Shown here: positions 24,401-37,814 of the stretch, piece after piece
How the letters are laid out: every line of letters begins with the position of its first letter
How positions within the stretch are numbered: the stretch's first letter is position 1
Source of the DNA: Glandiceps talaboti
Taxonomy: Eukaryota; Hemichordata; Enteropneusta; Spengelidae
NCBI RefSeq assembly: GCF_964340395.1
Contig: NC_135562.1
Location: 7,953,634-8,017,633, forward strand
Direction: 5' to 3'
DNA: 64,000 nucleotides
Made by a program: the position numbers and the translations under genes
The notes under the pieces: generated by a model
The model's input: only the letters and a program-made list of their open reading frames with translations
The model's database searches: none
Told to the model about the DNA's origin: nothing

Positions 24401-27400
24401 GGTGTATTTATAACTCGAGTTTTCATTATGTTGAGTACAATATCTGACCGATCCTGGGGTTAACTCACAGTATCATGGCTGTGACAACCATGCATGGTTA
24501 TCAACTCAGTGTATTTTCCCTTCAATCGATCAGTGGTTGCACTTGTCGACATGTATATTGATTAAATGTATATTTAAAATGTGAGCAGTGATTGAATTTC
24601 GACCTGTAGTTTGCTGTCACAGTGTATTTTGTAGCTGATAGCCAACCTTGAGTTCTTTTGCAACTGACGAAATGTCACGGATGAAATTACCCTTTTGCTA
24701 CTTTTGACGTTCGCCTAGAGCCTATTCTCCGTTTCCAGACACTTCTAATTTCCGACAACTTCTAGCCTTTTTCTCGAGTAGGAAAGGATACTGTCCCGAT
24801 ACGGATGATAGGCTGTACACTACAAATGTCAACGCTCGTGTAATATCTCCTATCTGTCACTTCGCGCCGATAATCAAAATAATCCAATTAATCAGTCCAA
24901 ATACTCTAAAATGTCCCTGATTTTAGACCTATTGCATTTTGAGAAGTATTCTACACAATGTTGAACCAAAATTGGGTTAAAATTTCGATAAAATTGTCAA
25001 AAAATTGAAAATTTTAGATTGTGCACGTAAACATATTCACACTACTAGATTTACATAATTGAAATTTACACCAACTTTCGATAGACGACACATGTGAGTA
25101 AATTTTGAAGTCAATTTGGTTCACAGTATATTGAGTGACTTGTGAGTGAAATATTGTCTGTAGGTTCATGTGCATGATTTAGAAGGGCGGAAGTTATCCT
25201 TATTTTCGTAGTGCGTGTATGCGTAACTCAGTAATGACATCCTCGAGGTCAGGCAGGACACGTTTAGTTTCGTCTCATAATAATAAACACTGTTATTGCT
25301 TTAGGAGCCTCCTAAGGATGTTGGTATCTTTATTTGAAAAATCTCAAATTTTTTGGAAATGCTATTTTTGGAATTTGTTTTTAGGCGAAGTATTTGGAGT
25401 CTGTCTGCGAAAAATGATTTAATAATTCAGTGTTGCCTCACATCTGACATTTTGTGTTACCCCCGAACCATGTAATCATGTGATAAATAGCGTGCCTTCC
25501 ATGTAATACTTCACATTTGGTATACATGATGAAATTTTATTTATTCCCGTCGATTAAGAAGTATCGGCTTTGCTATATAGGACAGGGTAAAGTGTATCAT
25601 ATCGTATTTCTCCAGACGTACAAAAGGTGTAATACAGTGAAATATTTCTAAAGATGTCTTTTAAAACCAAATTGATAATTTAGCTTTAGAACCCAATAGT
25701 GAATACGTGAACACAGAAGACGCCTTTGGAGACATGGAACATGATGGATCTCTCGTATTACCATTAATTTACTCGACATCATTGCTGATTCCTGCTATTT
25801 GGGGTTCAGTGTGTTCGACTTCTGTTTACCAGTAGACTGATCTAGACGATATTTCACGTTGCTAAAGACAACTTCAATTTATAATTGAGACACCATGCTT
25901 ATAGACTTAGTTAGATGATGCTTCACGTTGATGAAGACAACTTCCAATGATTAGTCGATGAATGACAACAACGCCAGTCGCCTTGTTGTAACTCGTTTAC
26001 GTGGCATGTAGTAGGCTGGGACTCGCAGAAGTGGTCTTAGTCTTAGGTAAGTAGTACTTGTAGGAAGGACAGAGGGACAAATCACAAGTCGTAGGATTAA
26101 CTTTAAATTATTTCAAGGAGACGAGGAGATTATCGACCAAGGGTCAAGTCGTGTGAGGAGGCGATAGTCAAAAATCTCCTTCCTGACGTGACTCTTGGTC
26201 CGGAGATTGTACTAAAGAATTATTCTCATGTTTCAAGTATGTTAATAGAATAGCGATACCAGCTAAGTATTTATCACACATCTGTAATCTCGTCTCGGAT
26301 TTGCCCCATTAAATCCAGCAAACGCCTGCATACATACGTACAGACCGACCGACCGACCAACAGACAGACAGACAGATCTAGACAGACTGACTGACTGACT
26401 GAATGACTTGTTGATTGAAGTACGGTATGTTATCCATATTGCAAAAACATGTTGTCTTCTGACGATATGTCTGTGTGTCGCGTGACAAACTCCGAACTCG
26501 GAGATTTCAATCTCTTCACGAGAAGTGTAGCCATGGCCATGGTCCAACCTATGGAATATCACTGTATGTGGGTGAGGGAACTCGTTTCACAAATTAGCTT
26601 CAAAGCTGTGAAGAGACCAGACAGCCTTCGTGTCGTGTATTTAGACTATCTCATTGTCAGAAAAATATTGAACAATCGCTGGTCACCAGTCAACCATGTA
26701 AAATTTAAAAAATGGCCACACGATAACAATAGTTTCAAAGCTCCCAGAGGTCATCAACTCGTTAAATGTTGCCGGGGCAACGAAAACCAAAACATTCAGC
26801 AAGAAAAGTCGGCGGTGAGAATAATACTAGTAACGAAGTAACGAGTTTATTGTCGCTGGAATGTTACTAACAACTGAAGGTATTTATAATAGAGATCAAC
26901 ATGCACACTTAGAGCACAATAAAAAGACAAGTTTTTATTCGTTGTGGTTTTTATACAATGGGCAACAAAGCTTTGACGGATACAATGACATGAATATTAT
27001 AAAACACCAATTTAATATGGGGTGCTATTTACACAACTTAAAGTATTAAACTTTAAAAGTGTTGTGGTGTGAATAGAGTTTCTCGATCGATTTCAACCAA
27101 AGTATAAAACTTTTCTCTAAATTTTTGCCGTGTAAGATTTATAGCCAATGATTACTTGTCTTCATGTTGGGAATATAAATGTCAACCTGCTCCCGCCTCT
27201 CCCATAGCATTGGGGTTTTATATGTTGCTATGTTACTCAGACTGGGGTAGCTATACTTTTCTGACCTTGACTAAATCGTATAAAGTGTACACGATCAACT
27301 GTTCTTATGAGACAGAATATTTAGTGGGGGTGGGGGTGGGGGGGGCAAACAGACCTGGTGGTTTACTACGATAACCGTGAAATGGTTGTTTTCACAACAT

Positions 27401-30400
27401 TTTCAGTAGTTCTATGGGACGAAATTTTATGCATGTAGTTGCTTTTTTTTATCAGAGAAATGTGTGATTGAAAACCGAACCACAATCTCTCTATCACAGT
27501 GACTAAACTGAACCCCAAGTCCTCCAGCACCACAACTGGACCTTGAAATTATGCAGTTCATAGGTACAAACTCCCAAGTTGTAAGCTTTGCCTTTGTGAT
27601 GTTTCTTATGCTATGTACAGTTGCCTTGCTCTTTGGAGTAGTTCTTACATCATCTATTCATGGTGACTAGCTGCAAAGAACTTTAACCTCGGCTATAGTA
27701 TTCACGACTATCATGTGTCTCGGTTTGTACATGTAAAGTAGAATGTGGCCTGGGGACCAATTTTGTTACAAACCAGTTATTCAAATAATTATCTCCAAAC
27801 TTTACTATTTGAGAGCGACTTTTTGGATGCACTGTCGTATTTACTAGGACATCGACAATCTTAACTTTCCTATAGAGTAATCGGCGGCCATTTTGGATTC
27901 TGAGTTTTCTCTCAGTATTTCAAAAAAATGTACGCTGACCCGTAATTTTTGCTTTATTGTAACTGAAAATGGAGGAATTTTTTTTAGAGCAAATTAAGAA
28001 CATTTTTATTTCCGAGGCCCCCTTCTACGTTAACATACAGCAGCAAATCTTGTAAAGGGTCGATTACACAGGTCCAGGAGTAGTCTGTCGGAGATGAATC
28101 TCAGATGTAAAAATGACCAGACTAATCAAACGGAAGCGAACTACATGTGTAGATAGATACACATCAATGCATCTGAAAACATTACACGTCCTACCTACAT
28201 CACCTAAATCATTGTTAAAATGATAGTTGTGCCACTGTGTTTAATTTATAGTAAAATTGATAGTTTATTTATATCTAAAAATATCGCAGTCTCTCAGGCA
28301 AGTCACTGTATTAACACTGTCATGATGTGTACTAATATCAGCAAGTTTTGCCAAAAAAAAATCAAGAATTGAACCCAAAATCGAATTCAGTGCAATCATA
28401 TATCACCCAGCTATCAGTAAGCTTATATGTAATATAGAAAGCTGAACGTATCACTAAACCCGCCAGTGGCATGTATCTCCGGTGTGTTTTCAACAAAAAT
28501 AGTTGACGGCATCCAACGGTTACTTCATGATTTTGCTAGCTCCAAAGAATGATAGTTCTAGTCCCTGCACGACGTGTGTAGGCGTCGACTGTCTAGTAGT
28601 AAAGAACCTCGGGTTAGAACAAATTAATTGTACATGACAGAAATGATTCTATCAGTCCCGTACAACCATGTCGACGTCAGCCTGATCTCGTTTTTAATTG
28701 CACTTACACCGATGTCACATTATTCACACACTATATAGACAATTATCAATCATAATCGTAACATTATTAATAATACGTCTGAATTGCCACAACCTCGTCG
28801 TAGAGGTTTTATTCATGAATGGTGACGATGGCGTGTCATTACTGCAAAAGAGTGTTGGACGCCCTGGAGGCTTCGCATAGATGTATCGTTAATACGCGTG
28901 TGTAGAAATGTTTTTGAGAAATAGTTCGAAATCACATTTGTTGTTAAAACAGTACTATTCAAGTTCCAGACAAAATTGATACCGACTGCGTTGGTGTAAA
29001 ATAAAAGAGTAGGCCTGTGTTGAGATAATCCGTCTTTCTAAATCCACAATTACAAAAACCTGTTAAGTGACACTTGCGTGTCTTATCATGCGCACCAGTG
29101 CATATTTGAGGGGGAGAGTGGTTCAATTAAATACATATTCTTGTAGACCTTGTTCCCCACCTTTCCTCGCATTCCCCATCAATTTACCCTGAATTCCAGT
29201 CACTTCATTCTGAGAGGATCCCAGCTTTAGCTCAGTTTACACCTCTCTTACTGTGTATCCAGTTTGCCGCAGAGTAGCTTAGACTTGGGAGTTCTTTTGT
29301 TGTCTATTCAAAGTTGAAATAGTCCAATACGCGACGTTTGGGGAGTGTGATAGGTCAGGGGTTAATTGTAGGTCATGTGATACTTTTCGATAAAAGATGA
29401 GATTGTACGAGATCGTACTGTTTTTCAGGGGATGGTGAACTGTTCAGATCGTTATCAATATCAAATCTTCTCATTCTTCAACATTTTCATCAAGATATAA
29501 ATCTATTTCTAGAATCACGGCGATTGATGAGCGTTATTTGTAACTCTGTTATCATAGTCTACCAGCTGGAGATGAAATGATGGCAAACAAATGGTTTTGT
29601 GTCACTCATCTGTCGACCGGTCTATCTACTCAAGCTGTTCAACTTATTGCGTTTTCTGACACTGCGTGATTAGTTGGCCCTTTTTTAGTACTTCCGTTTT
29701 TACAGTTTCTGTTCACGTGTTTGTTGAACGTTCTGATCGTTTTGTTCAGATCTCGTCTCACTTGCAATGGCGTGGAACGAGGATAAGTCAAACTAGAATG
29801 TAGTGATATACCACCTTGGAACGAGGATGGGAAAGAAAAATAATATAGCATTACTGTATTTAGATTTCGTCTGTTTTTGTATATTTATTGACCTTAGATT
29901 ATGTGTCTTTACACGTAATTTTAAGGCAATAAAATCTACTATATTATACTGTATTGCACTATGTTACTATGTTATGTTATTCGAAGCTATGAAGTTGGTA
30001 ACCATGGATACTGCATTTACGAAAACATGCTTGAAATTTTAAACCACTGTTCATTTCAAAGTGAAAAAAAAATATTCATTGAACTGAAATAAAATAGACG
30101 CAATTATATTGAAGCAATTTGCTATGGTTCTTCATCGTTTCCAAACCCAATATTGAACAATGACCAACCCCTACCCCTTCCTCGCACACGCACATAAGAA
30201 GTGCTCGACTGAAAAACAAATGGAGCGAAAATCACTGAATTTCACGGTTGCCTGTGTTCTGTTTACTTACAGCGTTGTTATGGTTACTTTAGTTAGTTCT
30301 GCTATATATCAGAGACCAGGCAGATATGATTATAGCGGAAAGCTTAATACAATTTATGAGGCCGTCATGATATATATATATGCTTAGATTATTGCAAGGC

Positions 30401-30729
30401 ATCAAATAACGCGTAATCATGTCGCGTCTGTTTCTCATTCAATACTACTCTCTTCAATTTGACCTTTGACACCATTATTTAACACTGATTTTACATATCG
30501 TTTTCCATCTAGGCACGTGCACCAGGAATTTGATAAACATGAATGACCTACCGTCTAGTCTACTGTCTATTTATTAGAATTCACGGTGCGTAACAGAACT
30601 GTTTAAAAACTTCGCCCAGTTGAGTTGGGTGGCCATGCAATTATATATTCGGTCGTAAGAGGGCGCGGCGTACTCGTCAATTAGTGTTCTCATGGCATAC
30701 GAATGAATGAATGTGTGTTGTCTGTGTCA
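21473..30729. other. long gene-poor interval
   Basis: About 9 kb in which I find no supported gene. It contains a poly-G run (about 22140-22156), an ACCG/ACAG/ACTG repeat (about 26338-26404) and a G-rich tract (about 27325-27345). The longest non-repeat frame (26449-26841, plus strand, 130 codons) has no recognisable domain and is not bounded by convincing splice sites. Confidence 0.55.
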
Positions 30730-30858
30730 GTCTGTCTGTCTGTCTGTCTGTACGTGTATGTATGTATGTATGTATGTATGTATGTATGTATGTATGTATG
30801 TATGTATGTATGTAGTATGTATGTATGTATGTATGTATGTATTTATTTGTGTGTGTAG
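30730..30858. repeat. CTGT/GTAT microsatellite
   Basis: CTGT units followed by about 90 bases of GTAT. Confidence 0.95.
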
Positions 30859-32749
30859 ACACAAAATGGAGAATGCTTGGAGAAAGTACATTGGTGATGT
30901 ACCAGTAAATGGAAATGAAAGTCAGTTGACGTAGTCATTCAACGGACAGAATTACTGAATGTCGGTCGAACTAGCTTGTAACTTTTGAAAATACAAATGA
31001 AACCCGTTAAGGTGAAACAAATCGTTGTTTCTGCCTCGGCAAAATCTTAACATTAACAATATGAACATTGCTACAGTTTATCGTTTTTGCACATCAACAA
31101 ATTGACGGATGTATAATTGTGATATCCATATGTTGTTACAATGCATACGATTTGGCTACAAGTTGGCAAGTTAATGCTAGCTCACACAAAGCAAATGTAG
31201 CAAGCATAGTATTATTAGTAAGATTTGTGTCATGTCAGACGACGAAAATAAGCAGCGTTTGTAGTCTCTCTGTCCAGGCAGACGACAAAATGTAGAAATA
31301 TTTGTAAGATAGTTGTTGAGCTAACCATCGTTGTTTCAAGTCAACTAGATTTCATTGTAATACACGGTATGTATTTCAATGAATGATTTGTCAATATGTG
31401 ACCCTTGACCCCTCATTGCAATACATTTGGGAGACAGATACGTATCATTAAATCGATGTGTGGAGGGGTGATTACTCTCAACAGGACAGCTGGCACTGTG
31501 TTACACCATGTTGTATATAAGATTGCGAATGATGTAGAACGATAGGCATTGCACGAATAACTTGCAGCTCAACGAACAATGAACTTAAAAACTGCACTAG
31601 CTTGCAACTGGGCCATTTAAAAAAAAGATATTTTGTTAAATTTAATGACATACTCGTAATATCATACACCCTTCACAGTATCGGATCGCCTGTGGGTAAA
31701 CGTATTTTGTGTAGCTATGCATATAGTATGGGGCAATTAATCTGATTTTGGCTCTGTGCCGTAAAATTAGCACTCTAATGTGATCACAATTTCAACCTGT
31801 TGACTACTTATGGATAAAATTAACCCGTAATTACAATGCACGATGTCTAATTATTGGTATTTTAATAATTTCCAGTGAATATATTGCAATATATTGTTGG
31901 CCGTCACATCGACAAAAAGTGTCCATGTTACACCTAGTGAAGGGTTACTACATTTATTTATTGTGACTTGTCCGACAGGTGGCGCTATTGTACCCTGGGA
32001 CCGTCACTGTGTTAAATTACACCGAATATTGTATTGCTATGTACATCTCCCCATTTAAAGTTCGTAATGCTACTGATATGACAGTACATCCTCAGCGAAT
32101 GAGATATGTGTTTCTCAAGGCTTCGAAAATTGCCTATTGAGACATTCTGAAAATATCACCACGTTTGATACGATTGCCATTTACAGTGCACACTCACACA
32201 AGATGGCGTCCAGTTGCAGACGCTGAAATATAATGTATATGGGATGAAATACTATGAACGTAGGAAGTGTTTTGCACTCACAGTTTCATACTTTTTAGTT
32301 GTAGTAGATTTTCTTATCTGTACCCAAGTGATATCTTTACAAAAAAAACAAGAATAATTACAGGATATAAAAACAAACGAACGTTATAGTCGTCAAACTA
32401 AATCGGTAATAAAATACACGAACGACCAACAGGTATAGTTTGAACGAATCAAATTATTGCGATTCCTCTGAGAAGACGGTCGTTCTCTCGTTTCTCTTAG
32501 TACAAGACGGTAAGTCTGCGCGTGAAATTAATGGTAAATTATTGACAACCGTAAAGCATAGTATATCTCTGTAGAGAACACTTCTGTTATGTATGCTTGA
32601 GCTAGTATATCATACGATGTGTACGGGGAATGAAAGCTAATGTTTTTTAGATCCAGGCCTCGTGACCTTTTGATACCGTTTCAAATATCTATTTATATGT
32701 AGTAGATAAACCTCAGAGCTGTAGAGAACAACCACATGGAAGTAAGCAG

Positions 32750-32870
32750 CATTCTCGCAAACCAGAGCTGTTATTTCTTCCGGGACACTGCGAAATAACG
32801 AGTTCTGTTGAATTGCATCTTTTCTCTTTTGGGCGGTGCCGTAAAAGAAGCCGTGGTTTGCGACGATGAG
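32750..32870. repeat. local dispersed repeat, copy 1
   Basis: Starts CATTCTCGCAAACCAGAGCT and ends CCGTGGTTTGCGACGATG. Nearly the same sequence recurs at 33432-33521, minus an internal stretch of about 30 bases. No coding frame shared by both copies was found. Confidence 0.75.
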
Positions 32871-33212
32871 TAAGCAGACGATTCAATTTGAAAATTTTTT
32901 TGGCAAGTGTATTTGCAGTTTCGCCGATTTGAGAGATAATATGTGTTCCCAAATGTGAAACTTAGAATTCCGTTCCCTTTGAATACGTCACTTGCTGATA
33001 CTCTCAGAGTAGATTAGCGATTAATATAATCAGAGTGGATTAGGATTAAAATTTAGGTGTGAACAATCTGATCAAACTATGAAAAGGTTGGTCGAGATAA
33101 ATATTTTGACCCTGTTTAATTATTATGGCGCCACAGACAATATAACACAAATGCGAGAATCTGGGAATGAAAGTCAGGCCTTTAAGATTACGGTTGATCT
33201 GCTCGAGTCGTC

Positions 33213-33248
33213 CATAGACCCTTCACCAACGCTGGTAGAGGGTCTATG
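33213..33248. other. perfect 10-bp hairpin
   Basis: CATAGACCCT pairs with AGGGTCTATG across a 16-base loop, in which ACC and GGT can pair further. It lies between the two halves of the local dispersed repeat. Function unknown. Confidence 0.6.
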
Positions 33249-33431
33249 AGTCGTCTTAAAAATATACACCCGGTTTCTATAACAGATGTTTATAACCCTA
33301 ATATAACAGAAAAAAAGTAATAAAAAGTCAACATCGCTTGTCGTAAAATAAATATTTGGTACTAAATACGGTAATTATTGTTCCGTTTTTCATCACGATG
33401 GCTGTGAATTCTTTAAAAGTCCGATTTGGCA

Positions 33432-33521
33432 CATTCTCGCAAACAGAGCTGTTATTTCTTCCGCGACGCTGCGAAGCTTCTTGGACGGTGTCGTAAAAGA
33501 TGGCCGTGGTTTGCGACGATG
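33432..33521. repeat. local dispersed repeat, copy 2
   Basis: Second copy of the 32750-32870 sequence. A short related piece (CGGACGGTGCCG and GTGGTTTACGACGGTGG) also occurs near 18378-18426, so this is probably an interspersed family. The phrase GGTTGATCTGCTCGAGT occurs both before it (33192) and after it (33565). Confidence 0.7.
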
Positions 33522-33724
33522 GTTGGAGCAAAAGTATTCGATCGGTTCCTACTAGTACTACGGTGGTTGATCTGCTCGAGTTGGCCTCGGAAATGATATT
33601 TACCGGAACGGAACAAATGGCGCAAGACGATTATCAAGAACTCTGTAGCGTAGCTACTTGTATTAGCCAGGGATTAGCGTTTAAGATCCTTTGCGTTCCA
33701 TCGCACTGTGTGGGCTTTTCTTGA

Positions 33725-35820
<2,096 letters not shown>

Positions 35821-36532
35821 GGAACTGGGAAGGTCAGAAATCAAAGATGAGCATTTATAATCTTGAATAGTTGACCATGTAATCATAATCTATTTGCTAA
35901 CGATACTTGAGAAGCTAATTACATCGTCAACTATTTCCGAAATGTTGATGAAATAGATTTGAAATGAAAAGTTGCACTTTAAGCATGTATAATTGGGACA
36001 CTATTTATGTCTTTATATGTTATATGACTCTCTCAGTGCATGGACTATATAGTCTACACATTGCATGTCATTGTATACCTCGATCGAGTAGGCATACTTT
36101 CACCAATAGGCCAAGTTCCATGTGTCACTGATACAGGAAACACTCCATTACGCCAATTCATTTTTGAGATATGATAGCCACCTTGGATGGACTATTTCAA
36201 GATGTGTTCGTGATCAAATAGGAGATATATAAATTGCTTTATTGGATACCACTGTCTGTACATTCCGTTTACAGATACATACCGGATAAAGCTCTTTGAG
36301 TGCGAGAGATAAATATTCCTTTCGTTGAGACACAGCAAGTGTGAAAATTATGCACGCAGGGTCGAAATATTGGGGCAATGCGTGGAATTTTATATAGCCA
36401 GTACACACACAATATGTCTTTCATAACTTTGACTGAAAGATCTAACAGCACGTAGTCAATTTTAGAGTGTTTGTTTAGTTTTGCGTACCTCTTATCACCT
36501 TTAGAACCACCATTACAGTGAGCGGTGCATAT

Positions 36533-36744
36533 CATAGGGGCGTGTTGTATTTCTTAGATTGTTGGTTTCCTTGTCTACGGCCTAAATGTAACAATAGTTT
36601 GAATTGAAAATATTTCCCGTATCCTTTGGAAAATTATTTCTTCTTGTAGAACGTATAGTGATACATTTGTAGTATCAGGATTCGTGTGACATTTTCCTTC
36701 CCGCATGAAAACAATAATCTAAAAAAATACTACGTGTCCCTGTG
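36533..36744. mobile_element. hAT-type MITE with 8-bp target duplication
   Basis: A 212-bp element from CATAGGGGCGTG to ACGTGTCCCTGTG, flanked by GTGCATAT (36525-36532) and GTGTATAT (36745-36752), a 7-of-8 match. The termini fold back on each other (TTAGATTNTTG near each end). It lies about 1.1 kb upstream of the Kelch coding exon. Confidence 0.82.
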
Positions 36745-37524
36745 GTGTATATATGTGAATGCGTCATAGAACTATTCATAGTAGGTTACCGGTTGTAACG
36801 ATGCATTGGTGGAAAGAGCACAGATATTTGGTTATTAAGCATGATGTCTTACTGGATTGATGATATTGTTCAATTAACGAAACTTAGCACTTGATAATGG
36901 CAGATCTAGTAATCAGTATTTAAATTAGCCGTCCAGGTTATGAATATTTAACGATTCGGTATTACTAGTAATACAATCACAATCCAGTATGCAGATGACG
37001 ATCACCCCTGACTTTTTCATGAGTCAATTTCAGGATGAAGAGCGCCACCTTACGGCGTACACTATACTTTTTACAAATAATAACTAGGCTGGCCTAGGCA
37101 AGATGAATAGTAAATTTTCAAGGCTGGGCGACGTAACTTTTGACTTTGAGTTATTACAATACGCAATTCAACACCGTTACAAAGAGTACACATTTCCGCA
37201 ATGAAATCGCGTTTTGGTGTAGGTTAAAGTTTCCATGCGTCAATTTAATTTTGTCTAAACTGTTCAGACAAACCAGCATACTATGCAGAGTTAAGTGACA
37301 TGCGTATTGAATTTTGAACCTATGATTGTATCCCAAAGTAGAACCAACGTGTAGTATGGATAATCCGATCACTATTACTTTTCTCCACGAACAGGATCTT
37401 TGGTTGACCGATGTGAAAATAATCGTGGGGTGTAATGGTGAAGAACGTTTTCGAAAATTGAAGTGTTTTGTAAACTTTTGCACGAATAAGATAATAAAAA
37501 CACACCTTTAGAAAATATACTGCA

Positions 37525-37640
<116 letters not shown>

Positions 37641-37770
37641 TCATGAAACAAAATGGGCAAAGAGAAGATGATTTAACCCTCATAATTTGTCATTTTGAAT
37701 GATCTGAACCCAATTATTTTACCCTGTGATTTCTTGTACACTTATTCGATTGACTAAAATTCCCTTTCTC

Positions 37771-37780
37771 ATTATTTCAG
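37771..37780 (+). promoter_or_regulatory. probable 3' splice site of the Kelch coding exon
   Basis: The sequence TCCCTTTCTCATTATTTCAG has a good pyrimidine tract and an AG at 37779-37780. The exon would begin at 37781, 34 bases before the start codon, so at least one 5' non-coding exon is expected upstream. I could not place that exon. Confidence 0.65.
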
Positions 37781-37791
37781 AACTGTATCGG

Positions 37792-37797
37792 ATGTAA
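37792..37797 (+). promoter_or_regulatory. minimal start-stop upstream ORF
   Basis: An ATG is followed at once by TAA, 17 bases ahead of the main start codon, in a weak context (C at -3). If the mRNA includes these bases, this is a one-codon upstream ORF of the start-stop type, known in other genes to hold ribosomes and lower translation. Confidence 0.45.
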
Positions 37798-37814
37798 AAG
37801 ACTAATCTAACACA

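Noticed and set aside
26449-26841. 130-codon plus-strand frame
   Set aside because: It is the longest non-repeat frame in the gene-poor interval, but composition is unremarkable, no family is recognised and no splice or promoter support is visible. Transcript data could change this.
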